From Fasciola hepatica (lineage: Eukaryota > Platyhelminthes > Trematoda > Plagiorchiida > Fasciolidae), in NCBI GenBank assembly GCA_948099385.1, contig CANUEZ040000107.1:5084001-5148000 (forward strand): a stretch of 64,000 nucleotides of DNA, given 5' to 3'. Positions 1 to 10,504 of the stretch are shown here, in pieces. Numbering within the stretch: position 1 is the first letter of the stretch; each line of letters opens with the position of its first letter. The position numbers were made by a program, and so were the translations under genes. A model generated the notes under the pieces. The model had not been told where the DNA came from. It saw nothing but the letters and a program-made list of their open reading frames with translations, and did not search any database.

Positions 1-308
1 GTTTCCACGTATTAGCATTATGCCTTTGGAATGGACTTGGCCTTAGTTTCTTTTTCCGGTTTATAATTTCATTGGCAGTTCGTCCGTGTCCTCGCGACCA
101 CGTTGCGGGCCTTCATAAACTGCAGCAGTTTCCAAAGGCCACCGGTTTCCTCAAACAAACTCCGTGCCCCCTTTATCCCCTGTTGTGGTCGCTCTGCCTG
201 GTTCTTCCTGTTTTATCCTGCGTTCTCATTGTATGTATCGCATCATAAGCATCAGTTAGAGCCACAGCATTCTTCCGGAAAAATATCCATCCCTTTTTAC
301 AGTGTATG
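1..308 (+). repeat. Left terminal inverted repeat
   Basis: Reverse complement of about 2577-2885 with scattered mismatches. Pairing begins at base 1, so the repeat may continue to the left of the window. Confidence 0.75.
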
Positions 309-2576
309 TTGACCTCGATCAAGAAATATGCCATGATTTTTATAATTATTATAATCAAAATAATAATTAATAATATCAATATTATTATAAATATCTCCAG
401 CGAGCGTGCGCCAGCTGTGTGAGTTTGGGGAAGCAAGTATCCGACGACGAGACGGCACATAAACGAACTATCAACGCTTCGATGGGTGAAATTCCATCCA
501 TTGAAGGGTGTGCAACCATAGAGGGAAACCAGGCTCTCCGTTCTTGAAGAAGACTCGCAGCGGTCCCTTAATGATAATGAACGAAACCCACTGGGGAAAG
601 TTTTCTTACGATTGAATGAGCTTTAGATGGAACTTAGAAGTAACGGAGCAAAATTAGTTATTCTTTCTGGTCCCAACGAAAACTAATCTCGACCTTGAAC
701 ATCGCTTCAGGGCGACATTGAAATGTGGTAGACATGGGCGTTTATGGACCTGTATGTGTGGAAGGCCGAAATTCGGAATAGGGTAGTAGGGAGGGTAATG
801 TGTAACCCACTGATCGCTGGGTGATCTGCAACAGTGAAGATAGAAGGAGTATTTAGGTAGAGTAATAATATTAATATTGATATATTTCTTGATCACGATC
901 AGGACACAAGCCAGTGATCAGTGAGCACAAATTCGCACTGCAGCATGAAGAATTCGCAAAATCTGGAAGAGATGTTCACACGTGGTAATAACAGTACAAT
1001 AAATCCGCGCTGTGCTTGAATGAGCTAAAATGGGTATGCTGAACGCGGTTAATAGAAGCCGGTTTTGGTTTCAGAGACGGGGTGTTGCGGTGACCCAGCC
1101 GTGCGCGGAAACCACCGGAAAAGCATTATGGAAAAGTGGAACATGCTGTATATATGATAATTGTGTAAACATTCTATTCTGAAGATATCAAAAGAAAATT
1201 GGAGGTATGCAACAGAAAAAGAGAAAGAGGAAAGGAAGAAACGAAAAAGAACTTTGACGCTTCTTCTGGATATTCGGAGGTTCCATATCGAAAACTGAAG
1301 AGAGATTCACCAAATAATGCCCAATCATGGAAGAGAATAGAACCAGCATGGGGTCTTCGACGAACGACAGTGATGTCAGCCGTTCATAGATAAGTTCACC
1401 TCCACTGGTGCCCTTTGGGCTGGTTGTTGGACGAGAAGATTCAAGGCCGATCCCCGTAGAATTCATTACCTCACTATTCATGGAAAAAGTCGTGGCTGCA
1501 TCCGTAGAAGAAAGCCTCAAGCCTGGGGGCGAAGTGACTGGTAAACCTGACATTGTGAGTAAAGCCAATATCGGGGATAATGACACCACAACCGTAAACC
1601 GACAGAATTCAGATGGAACTTAAGATCGGTCTGTTTCAGCTACCACCGACTAAAACATCGTCAGAAGCCTTTTGTCCCGAGCCCTCTTCATCACCTGCCC
1701 CAGAGACCCCAATCACTCCGACCTCCGTTCTTTCCTATGTGGGCAGAAGTGGGGGGGGGCTCGAAAGTAACTTCCGGGCGCATCATAAGCAAACCGAAAG
1801 TATCACAGCAGTTAGTGGTTCTAAGTACCAGCGCTTGCACCACTGGGCACATATGGAAGGAGCTCCTATCAGGGGCTGACAAAATCGATTGCTCAGCTGT
1901 AGCGGAAATTTGGCAAAGGCGCCCAGATTAGGTGGCCTCGGTGGCACCTCGGGGCTTTTGCATCAATCACACGGCACAGGGCAGATGGTTGAGAGGGGAA
2001 AGGAGTATTGTTCCTCCTGAGGCAGGAGCACTAGAGGCCAATGGGTGAAGCCCTCCTAAAGAGCAACTGCCAAGGTGTTTCTTGTAAAACTTATCTAACC
2101 GTTAATTGTGTGGGGTTTGAGTGCCCCTACGGAGGCCTACCAGGAGAAAACTATGGTAAAGCCTCGCCCCTGGGGTAGTTGCCGAAAAAAAACCGGGGCT
2201 GAAGTGGCAGTGACAACTAGGGATTCGAACCACCTCGAAAAAGACCGGGCAGCCCTGTTTACGATGGGGGATGAAAGCACAGTCTATCTATTTGGTTTGG
2301 TTTTCGACTGAGCTCTAAACCGCACATAGAAATTGACTAGGAGCAGATTGAAGCAAAGTTATAGCTTTGTCTACAATATCGTGAACGAACTTCCAGAAAG
2401 CATCGACAGGATAGAAACTCCTGATTCATTAGATAACAGCTATCATGACACTCTCAGGCTTATAGTATGGATAAAGTCAACTGCTTTCCGCCTCCTCCAA
2501 AAAAGAGGCGAAACTTTAGGAAATTGAAATCCAGATACCGATAAAAGCCGCCCTGAGGATGGAATGAAACATCAGC
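309..2576. other. Interior of the long-TIR element, no recognised gene
   Basis: Only short overlapping reading frames (133 aa or less) on both strands, none with a motif I recognise. It holds an AT-rich tract near 330-395 and a run of ten G at 1750-1759. I see no promoter or RNA gene that can be supported. Confidence 0.5.
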
Positions 2577-2885
2577 AAAATACAGTGGTAGAGGGGCGGA
2601 TATATTTCCGGAAGAATGCTGTGGCTCTAATTGATTCTTATGATGCGATACATACAATGAGAACGCAGGGTAAAACAGGAAGAACCAGGCAGAGCGACCA
2701 CAACAGGGGATAAAGGGGGCACGGAGTTTGTTTGAGGAAACCGGTGGCCTTTGGAAACTGCTGCAGTTTATGAAGGCCCGCAACGTGGTCGCGAGGACAC
2801 GGACGAACTGCCAATGAAATTATAAACCGGAAAAAGAAACTAAGGCCAAGTCCATTCCAAAGGCATAATGCTAATACGTGAAAAC
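2577..2885 (-). repeat. Right terminal inverted repeat
   Basis: Inverted partner of 1-308. The match fades near 2577, where the left arm enters an AT-rich stretch around 330-395. Confidence 0.75.
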
Positions 2886-3079
2886 CAAGGCGGCCTTTGA
2901 GGCTTCCAGTTTCGGTTTAGTCAGATGCTGATCTAGCATTTAACTGCTATGGCCCGCAGTACTACGTCCCGGCGTCCTCCGGCAAAGCGCAAAAAGGGCA
3001 GAAGCGATAAGTCGAAATCAGCGAAACAAAATCGAATCCGAATGCGACTACGCCACTGACCACCACGTCTAGCCATATC

Positions 3080-4215
3080 ACTTAATGTCTCCAACCATTT
3101 GGTACGCGGATCACATGGACCCCAAACCAGAAGTCAACCACGTCCTACTTGGCCAAGCCCACTGGTCAAGGTTTTCATACCTTTTGTCATGCCATGGGCT
3201 GACCACCTCGACTTATCCTCCAATCAACACTTGCCTCAGAGGACAGCGTATGCCAAGGAAGTCTATCGGTAGGCATGCGTGACACATGTCCCAAGCAACT
3301 AAACCTGTTTAGATTCAGTACTTGATCCAGAAACTGACCTCTGATTCCCAACATTTTACATCTAACCTCAGCACTGTTGATACCGTGTTCCCACCATACT
3401 CGGATAATGCTACGGAGGGATCGGTGCTCGAACACCGAAAATCATCCCTTACATTCCACTCTCAACGACCATGTTTCTGAACCGTAAAGAAGAGCGGGCC
3501 TAACCGCTGAAGTGTACGCTCTACTTCTAACGGCAGGTCAGATGTTTAGCCGACTCCATAGATGACGGAGGTTGGCACGAACTCGGCTTCAGCTGTTCGC
3601 AGACTACGATGGGGCAATGGGAATAATTTCCTCTGACCCACCTTTTATTGGGTAGCCGAGCAAGAGAACTAGGCCGTCAGCTGAATCGATTGCCGTTTTC
3701 AGATCAAGAAAGACAGGGATCATGCGCATGCGGAAGGTTTTCCCGTGTTCTGGAATTCGTCGGACGGTGAAGATGTGGCTGACACAAGCCGCATCGACTC
3801 TGACACCGGCTCACGTATCGCGCTTACATGCGGACGCTAGATAATCGGCGAAGAATAATCTCAATGCGCCGTTTAGACGCTGTAGTCGCCGAGATAATTC
3901 CCCTGTGGTTCTCACAAGAGGACAAGTCACCTTCCCTGTAAATCGGTAGGATCACCAATATACACCATTCCCTGGGAATCTGCTCTTCATTCCAGACTAT
4001 CCGGAAGAGTTCTTCTAATTCCGAGACCAGAGGTTCTCCTTCCTCCTTGAAAAAGAGGGAGACAACCAATCCGGTCCAGTGGCTTTGTATGCTTTCCATT
4101 AACCCACCCTCCGCATGACCTCCCCCTCTGATGAAGGCGCGACAACTAACTGCATCGTTTCTCTCGCTGGTATAAATGGAAGGCCCACAGTCAAAGTAGG
4201 TCAAGCGTACTGTTC
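3080..4215 (-). pseudogene. RTE-A reverse transcriptase and C-terminal tail, broken
   Basis: The minus-strand frame at 3824-4204 contains RT-like motifs (QIPREWC, then ILPIYREGD and NHRGI), corresponding to fingers motifs of RTE-type reverse transcriptases. The frame at 3187-3435 carries the tail signature FEHRSLRSI...GHVSRMPTDRLPWHTL, which recurs at 26616-26873 and 31571-31828. Palm motifs (FLDLK near 3710; no YADD) are only partly present, so the enzyme cannot be functional. In intact relatives one protein supplies endonuclease and RT for target-primed reverse transcription in the nucleus. Confidence 0.8.
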
Positions 4216-4287
4216 CTTTGATTGCTTAGCCTAAAGATACGCACGAAATCCATGGGAAAGAATTGGCTGGTTTTCGGATTCAATGAT

Positions 4288-4300
4288 TAACTCGCTTACG
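4288..4300 (+). repeat. Target-site duplication, left
   Basis: TAACTCGCTTACG, repeated exactly at 5580-5592 on the far side of the Penelope-like element. Confidence 0.9.
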
Positions 4301-4569
4301 GAGACAAACAATTGTTTTCAATGATTCATTCTCAAGTCTTTACAAATCATATAGGAGATGGTTGTGCTGAACTGGTCAAGGGTCATTCGGATTGGACGTA
4401 GTTTGTGGGGGAGACGGGTTGGGGTTAGATCGACGTGTCGATCTGCACGACTAGGTCGTGACGGTCACATGGTTCGGAGCTGAGTGACTGGGGTGGGGGT
4501 GGTCCACTTGCGGGCCAGGGTAATTGGAGGGCTTGGACGAACTTCTTTTGTGTACACAAAGCAGGTGCG
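4301..4569 (+). repeat. Left inverted arm of the Penelope-like element
   Basis: The reverse complement lies at 5269-5537. It starts exactly at the base after the left target-site duplication, so the arm end is also the element end. Confidence 0.9.
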
Positions 4570-5413
4570 TGGTGTACTGCAAACATGGACTGGACAGTAC
4601 ACAAACGTTCTCAGTTTTGTACCCATACGACAGAAAAGAAACCTAGTTCAATGCTTAGCCTCGAGAGTAAGAAAGTTATGCTCACAGGAGACCGTAGAAG
4701 AAGAACTGCATTTAGTTAGAAACACTCTCAAGGAAAACGGTTACCCTGAGCGCTTTATTGAACAAAATCTGAAGGATAGACCCAAACGTGCCCCAAGTTA
4801 TGATGTCCCCATGAAGAAACTGTTTATCCGTATGCCATTCAAAGGAAACGCCATATCGGACCATGTCAACAGACGTTTAACGCGTGCGGTGAGTGGGACA
4901 TTCAACTCAGCTCGTGTTGCCTGTGTATTTGCAAGCTCTTCCACTATCCGAAATTCCAATAAGGATGTGTTGCCAATGCTGGCCAACTCAATGGTAATTT
5001 ATTTGTTCAAGTGCATATGTAATGCAACCTACATTGGCCGAACGGCAAGGCAACTATCCCAAATAATTAAGGAACACTGTCCACGATGGCTACAACATGG
5101 AGGAACAGGAACCATAGGGAGTGCCATTCTCGGACATGTGGTAGACTCAGGTCACAAAATAAGCACGGATTCCGCATGTAAAATCGTCTATCGAGTGCCC
5201 CCCAATGCCCACAAACACATCCGCTTACACACACTGGCCACCGCAGAGGCGATTAGCATCCACCTTTTCGCACCTGCTTTGTGTACACAAAAGACGTTCG
5301 TCCAAGCCCTCCAATTACCCTGGCCCGCAAGTGGACCACCCCCACCCCAGTCACTCAGCTCCGAACCATGTGACCGTCACGACCTAGTCGTGCAGATCGA
5401 CACGTCGATCTAA
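4484..5413 (+). CDS. Penelope-like GIY-YIG endonuclease fragment (309 aa ORF)
   Basis: Residues about 35-120 resemble the end of a Penelope RT and its connector (TWTGQYTNVLSF, RQKRNLVQCLASR, LKENGYPERFIEQNL). Residues about 165-215 carry the GIY-YIG-like nuclease signature: IYLFKCICNATYIGRTARQL with a C-x-C pair, then KEH, and later GHVVDSGH, the Cys/His arrangement known in Penelope endonucleases. In the family this nuclease nicks target DNA to prime reverse transcription. The RT palm is absent, and the first ~28 and last ~48 residues are read out of the inverted arms, so the start codon is unlikely to be native. Probably not functional alone. Confidence 0.85.
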   Translation: MTGVGVVHLRARVIGGLGRTSFVYTKQVRGVLQTWTGQYTNVLSFVPIRQKRNLVQCLASRVRKLCSQETVEEELHLVRNTLKENGYPERFIEQNLKDRPKRAPSYDVPMKKLFIRMPFKGNAISDHVNRRLTRAVSGTFNSARVACVFASSSTIRNSNKDVLPMLANSMVIYLFKCICNATYIGRTARQLSQIIKEHCPRWLQHGGTGTIGSAILGHVVDSGHKISTDSACKIVYRVPPNAHKHIRLHTLATAEAISIHLFAPALCTQKTFVQALQLPWPASGPPPPQSLSSEPCDRHDLVVQIDTSI

Positions 5414-5537
5414 CCCCAACCCGTCTCCCCCACAAACTACGTCCAATCCGAATGACCCTTGACCAGTTCAGCACAACCATCTCCTATATGATTTGTAAAG
5501 ACTTTAGAATGAATCATTGAAAACAATTGTTTGTCTC
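5269..5537 (-). repeat. Right inverted arm of the Penelope-like element
   Basis: Pairs with 4301-4569. It is followed by 42 unpaired bases before the right target-site duplication. Confidence 0.9.
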
Positions 5538-5579
5538 TGAAAACGTGTTCTTACGTCACAATATGCATATTCCGGAATC

Positions 5580-5592
5580 TAACTCGCTTACG
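5580..5592 (+). repeat. Target-site duplication, right
   Basis: Exact repeat of 4288-4300; the next base on each side differs. Confidence 0.9.
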
Positions 5593-6250
5593 CCAGGTTT
5601 CCGTGGACCGGTGCCCCTAACAAAGGGAGAAGGTTGCGAGTGATGCCAATGGGTGCAACATTTTCCACTTCCTTACATTTCGTGATCCATCGCTGCTCAG
5701 GTCACTTGTGGGGCTTCCACTCAGTTGAAGTCTCAGGGATTTGTGATCATCTTTGAGTAGGGAATCTGGATGGACGGATCTGCGAGCGTCCGCCAAAGTA
5801 AATAATGCCAAAGATGCCCTCCGTCTGTGAGGCGTACCTATTTCAGAGTGTTTTATATCCAGATGGATGGTTGCTCTTGTGATCTGCTGCGTGTGATATG
5901 CAAATCTTAGTTTATCTTCCGGATTTGGCGGCGTTCACTTTGGTGCGACTTGTCGGAAACTATCTGTGGCCAGTTTACTGCTGAGTGAAGCGATCGGCTT
6001 TATCGGTAAGATCGACTGTAATAGCATATGGGTCTCCAATGTGCCTTTCTCCCAAGCGAACAACTTGTGCGTTAAAATCCCCATCAGCAGTCCACCACGT
6101 CCGCTGAGCGTAGGCTTCGACGCGGCTGAAACATATCTTGATATAATTTGTCTTGCCGATCTGACCACTAGCATTATAAGCCGGATCACCTGACGTGTGA
6201 AGAGTAAGGCGAGAGACTGCGGCTGTGCCTGGGGTACAGAGGGTTATCAC
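5590..6250 (-). pseudogene. RTE-A endonuclease (EEP) fragment and linker
   Basis: The minus frame 5975-6250 contains GDFNAQVVRLGERHIGDPYA, the strand-helix region of the exonuclease-endonuclease-phosphatase fold used by RTE elements; a similar segment occurs at 29367-29615. Further stops occur toward 5617. This is the 5' half of copy A0. Its linker is interrupted by the insertion ending at 5579. Confidence 0.75.
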
Positions 6251-6259
6251 AGAAGTAAG

Positions 6260-6782
6260 GGCACGTATGCATTCGATTTGTACTCAGTAGAGCGTGGCAG
6301 TAGCACGCGTAGTCGATAAAGTCGGGTGTTTTCTACTGCCTTAATAACTCTTGTGGGAGCTGTTATGCCTCGAAGCTTTTCTATTCATTGGTACAGAATA
6401 CAATGTTTACGTAAGATACGCTCCCGCCGTAACCCAAACCGTACACAAAAGTTCTCTGGCCTACTGACAGACCTAAACGGCCCGTCTGGATGGTTTACCT
6501 GGCCACGCCCGGATTGAATGATTCGACTGCGGTCGGATACTAGTCTCTGACTGGTCCACTGATCACCTCACTGGTTCCGATCTTGTCGGCAACTCTGGTC
6601 AGCCGATAACGTGCCGTCTGCTTCATTGAACCAGGCCGTCCATTAGTAACGTGCTGGGTGCATTCCCTCACTACGGACAGTCCGCCATAAGAGGTGGGTT
6701 CGAAGCGGATGCACTGAACTGTCCCTCCGAGCGGGAACATTCTTTGGACTCAGGAGATTACATCAACTCTCACTAGGCCAAA
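6260..6782. other. Intergenic stretch, probable 5' remnant of RTE-A0, unassigned
   Basis: No motif that I can place. Short frames only (63-66 aa). Confidence 0.3.
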
Positions 6783-7850
6783 GAAAGGAATTATGGGCAC
6801 AATCCTAAGTGAGCTGCTCAACATGAATTTGGAAATAGATACTCTTCCCTTAGGTCGGAAGATTGCCGAGGCTGTTTTCTTTCAAAAGGGTGCGTCAAAA
6901 GAAAGTGCGGGAAATGACAGACCAAAAGGTCTCTTGCTGGTTATAATATGAGGTCTCCAGAAAGAACCTAAGTACCAAGATTATGACCCATCTCGTGCAG
7001 GGTGATCAGCCGTGGAGCCGGCAGCATGATTTCATGAAGAACCGACCGTGCTTATCCGATTTGCCCCCTTTCTTGAACGAAGTGGAAACACGTTTGACGG
7101 TGGATTAGATGGTCGAAAATTGCTACGTGGACCCTCAAAAGGCCCTCAGTCCTGCAAACCACGGACTTTCGCCATTCAAGTTAGAAGGTATCAGAGCAGT
7201 TCCCAGACTGATGACGTGGAAGCGAGCCTCCCTGAGTGACAGGTCGTTCTACTTTTGGGTGAGGGATGATGAATCGAATCTGGCCAAGGGCCGTAGTGGG
7301 GTACCATAGGGGTTTGTGCCGGGACCATTGTTGATTATTGTCTATGTAGATGACGTAGCCCAGGAAACTACGAGCTCCGTCTTTCTGTTCAGCGGTGACC
7401 TGAAACTCGTGGGTCGCTGTCACTAGTGAGTGACAGGCAGATGCTAGGAAAAGTACAGGGGCTTTTCAAAAGGCTCACTGGGAGGCTTAAGAAACCGGCT
7501 TATTCATCCAGAGTTGAACAAATGAACCCGTCCTCACTGGAACGGAGATAACTGGAGGCGGCCCCATCGAAGCCTCTAAACAGTTAAGGGAACTATCGCA
7601 ACCAGGCTTGCCCTTCTGAAGCTTGGTCGCAACAGGGACCTAACGGGACACAAGCTCAAGCCAGCCAAACCACGAGCATATCGAAGTTTTTTAGCACAGC
7701 CCTTTGCATGCCAAGAGGTGAACCCCAGGAACCATCTTCCAGGAGATGTGGTGGCCGCCAAAACAGTAGCGATATTCAAGGCTCGCCTGGACCATCGTTG
7801 GTCGGAAGTCATTCCCAGCAGCCTTCAACACCATCTCCCATAAAATCTCC
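6783..7850 (+). pseudogene. CR1-like reverse transcriptase fragment, multiply broken
   Basis: Read in several + frames: an RT segment near 7000-7090 (GFMKNRSCLSDLL-type sequence after 'WSRQH'), then a degenerate palm with GVP-x-GFVPGPLL and IVYVDDV (7300-7360, close to the canonical PQGSVLGPLLF and YADD blocks), and a C-terminal stretch near 7620-7800 (HKLKPAKPRAYRSF, NHLPGDVVAA, FKARLD) typical of the end of CR1/Jockey-group ORF2 proteins. Frameshifts and in-frame stops separate these parts. Confidence 0.75.
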
Positions 7851-8099
7851 ATTTAGCTAGCTTTAAGCCATAAAGCCCGCACCTTTTCCAGTCCGCACCG
7901 TCTCTTATCGACCGGATGTTGTTTACTGGTCGAAGTTTACGTCGTTCTACCTGGCTTGACTTTCCTTGTTCTCCTCCTTCCGCCTATCAATTTCACTACC
8001 AATCCACACGTTCATTACAGGATCACTCATTATCGCAGCGCTGGAAAGGGCACATTGAGATAAGGCCATGGACATACTAATAAGGCCAAAGCCGCCGGC
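7851..8099. other. Spacer between two RT fragments
   Basis: Nothing supportable; CT-rich around 7950-7985. Confidence 0.3.
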
Positions 8100-9270
8100 C
8101 CTTGGACCTAGCTTGATCTGAGATTATTTTCCTCCACCACTACCGGCCCTGTGCCAATTGAACCTATGCCTGTGATGACGGCCAACTCTCACACGCTGTA
8201 TTCATCGATTTTGCTAAGGCCTTTGATAAAGTCCCCCATGCCCCTCTTCTTTATAGGCTGCAGACATACTGGATCACAGGCTCCATGTTGGCCATTCTAC
8301 GTAGCTTCCTTACCGACCGCACCCTTGTGGTTAGGGTGGGGAATATTTTGTCTCAATCTTCCCCAGTAACAACTAGGGTCTCCCAAGAGACGGTCTTAGG
8401 TCCTCTTCTTTTCTCGATCTATATAAACGATCTTCCCACAGCCCTTCCTGCGAACATTGCCATGTACGCTGAAGATGTAACCCTATGGAGTTCAAGCGTT
8501 GAAGACCTGCAAATTGCAGTTAAGGAAACTAAACGCTGGTCCGAGGATTGGAACCTCCCAGTTAATGATGACAAACGCGTGAGCATGTCTTTCGGTGGAG
8601 AGACTGGTCACACGTTTTCCATTAATGGAGCAACCACACTGCCAAGGGTTGACCGACACAAGGTGCTCGGTTTCTGGCTAGATTGTAACTTGTCCGTCTC
8701 TCATCATCACGAACTTGAGAGCAAGTCCGCCTTTCGAGTCCTAAATATGATTCGAAGGTCCTCCCGCGCATATCTAAGGATAATTTCCCCATAATTTTCG
8801 GCACTTATATCCGACCTCTGCTGGAGTGTGGTAGTCAGATAGTGCATTCTGGTTTTGTCTGAGGCCGTGAGACCCTAGAAAGAGTTCAGCGGGCCTCCAC
8901 CCAGGCAGTACCTGGGCTTTCCCACCTACCTTATCCCGTCCGCCTCTCACTCTTCAACCTCTGTTTCCCTGACTTTGGACGCGTAAGGGGCGATCTTTTT
9001 TTGATGTTCCACCTTTTTGAAACAGGTCAAGGCGATTGCTTCTTCTCCGTCTGTCCAGCCTCTTCTCTCCGTGGTCACAGCAGAAAGGTTTTCAAACCGA
9101 GGCCAAGCACTTCACTAAGGATTAACTTTTTTAGCTATAAAGTTATTACTCTGTGGAATGCACTTCCGGAAGATATTGTTCTCTCGCAGAACAAAACTAT
9201 CTTCAAGAAAAAGCTAGACCTCTACCTGGGTCTCTCCCAATAATTCCTTGTCAAAAAAACGAAATAAATG
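8100..9270 (+). pseudogene. CR1/Jockey-type reverse transcriptase fragment
   Basis: Starts inside the palm: a frame near 8195-8235 reads IDFAKAFDKVPHAPLL (motif A). The frame 8285-8794 continues with the block VLGPLLFSIYINDLP and then YAEDVTLWSS, where the catalytic YADD is YAED. The frame 9001-9243 holds the usual C-terminal block (FSYKVITLWNALPEDIV, FKKKLDLYL). Stops near 8794 and 8840-9000 break it. An AATAAA signal at 9264-9269 follows the stop at 9241-9243 and may mark the 3' end. The fingers region and the endonuclease are missing. Confidence 0.8.
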
Positions 9271-9579
9271 TCTTTTAACGCACATATGTTCACGAATGCC
9301 GCACCCCCACTCATCTTAAGGCAATGTCCACAGTGAAACACTGCATGTCGTTATGTGTATCATGCTTTAGCTGCCACATCCGCCCCCGGCTTCTTTTTAC
9401 TCTATTTTCAGCTCGGGTAATCCGACAGATGATCAAAGATTTCCTCGAAAACCGGGACAATTGGGCTCAAAGCCTCGAACCAGTATAGTACTTCTGCGCT
9501 ACACCGGGTGACTACCGTTGTGCCTCGTGGATATATATTGTCCTGTGATATTTGTGGCTTCCCAGCGGATTTATAAACA
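9271..9579. other. Spacer, no gene seen
   Basis: No recognisable motif; possible untranslated leader of the CR1-like element that follows. Confidence 0.3.
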
Positions 9580-9657
9580 ATGAGTTCAGTTACCCCTGAA
9601 AATCAATGTGCATGTTTGGTGTGAGAGAAGAATATTGGCCCTCGGGTCAAAGCCCTG

Positions 9658-10504
9658 ATGAGTGATTTTTGCGAGGGGTGGATTCACCTAAAGTGTACAA
9701 AAATCGACAATGATAAGTATGAGTGGCTGAGTTCCTGCAGCTCCCCATTCCTGCAAATTCTATGCACAGACTGTACCAACCCAAATAAAAGAATAAAAGA
9801 AGGGGCTGATTCAGACTCGAACCAGGCACCCGCTGCACCGTGTGCAACGAGCCCCAGGTCCCACGCTGAACTCGCTTCAGGGGCTACGAACAACCCATTG
9901 AGAGCAGTGAAGAAGCAGCGCCGTAGGAAATCCGTGGTCACAGACAGAGCCGAAGTAGCTGTACTCTCGGAAGACAAAACTTATATTCCGGAGATATCGA
10001 ATGCAGCCGGCGGAGACACAGGCCCCGATCAAGGGCAGACGGAAACCATAAGTCGGTGGAAAACAGTAAAGCCACGTCAACGGATGGCGCCGTCACCCAG
10101 GACCCAATGTTTTCTAGTCGTGAATCTGTCGGAACCAACTGAGTCGGCGCCTCAAAGTAGATAAGAGCTCGACTATTCTCTTCTACGGGACATATTCGCC
10201 AAAATATTCTCCACAATTGGCAAATAACGTAAAGGTCAAAGCCGTTTTTCGCTTAGGGAAGATAAATGACAATGGTAACCCTCGTCCGCTCAAGGTGGTC
10301 TTGGGTTCCGATGAGGAATGCCGCTGGGTGCAACAGCGGTCCTACAGATTAAAAGGAGAAAAACAGCGACTCCTTCGAGATGTTGACCCCGAGGAGAGAG
10401 AGAGGCACCGGTTAGCGTTGAAAGAGCTCCGCGAACGCCAGGCCAATGGTGAATCGGGTCTTTTACCCGGGATTTTCGTGTTCAGCGGAGGCGTATTCAT
10501 CTGA
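9658..10504 (+). pseudogene. CR1-like ORF1 with PHD-like zinc finger
   Basis: The frame 9658-10164 begins with CEGWIHLKCTKI and ends this block with a C-x-x-C pair (LCTDCTN), resembling the second half of a PHD finger, which is common at the start of ORF1 in CR1-like elements. The first Cys pair may lie just upstream (CACLV near 9610). The frame 10217-10504 carries a second conserved-looking block (VKVKAVFRLGKINDNGNPRP, then a basic Arg-rich helix). The two blocks are separated by a stop at 10162-10164. In this group ORF1 binds nucleic acid. Confidence 0.65.

Larger units (their letters stand above)
1..2885. mobile_element. Long-TIR DNA element (foldback-like), left end cut by window
   Basis: Positions 1 to about 308 are repeated in inverted orientation at about 2577-2885; the paired positions sum to 2886 over most of the arm with no indel, and both arms contain the same short reading frame (103-312 on + and the start of 2460-2783 on -). 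The interior shows no DDE transposase, RT or integrase motif that I can recognise. This fits a non-autonomous DNA transposon or foldback element. The true left terminus may lie outside the window, so no target-site duplication can be tested. The right terminus abuts the 3' end of an RTE-A copy. Confidence 0.6.
4301..5579 (+). mobile_element. Penelope-like element, 5'-truncated, with inverted pLTR-like arms and tail
   Basis: Delimited by a 13-bp target-site duplication. Two 269-bp arms (4301-4569 and 5269-5537) pair in inverted orientation with constant coordinate sum 9838, i.e. no indel. After the right arm comes an unpaired 42-nt tail (5538-5579). Penelope elements are known for LTR-like ends that may be inverted and for a short tail of about 34-36 nt, so the architecture fits that group. 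The interior encodes the RT-endonuclease connector and a GIY-YIG domain; the RT core is missing. Confidence 0.9.
2886..6260 (-). mobile_element. RTE-like non-LTR retrotransposon, family A, copy A0 (split by a Penelope-like element)
   Basis: Read on the minus strand, endonuclease-like sequence (6250 to about 5900) is followed by a linker, reverse transcriptase (about 4260-3450) and the characteristic C-terminal tail (3435-3080). The order is that of an RTE element interrupted at 4301-5579. Without that insert and one 13-bp duplication, the linker reads across the junction. Frameshifts and stops are present, and the YADD part of the RT is deleted between about 3830 and 3480. The 3' end meets the right terminal repeat of the long-TIR element. 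Confidence 0.8.

Noticed and set aside
9658..10164. Host PHD-finger gene
   Set aside because: The block is followed by EEP and RT domains in the order of a CR1-like element, so it is ORF1 of the transposon.
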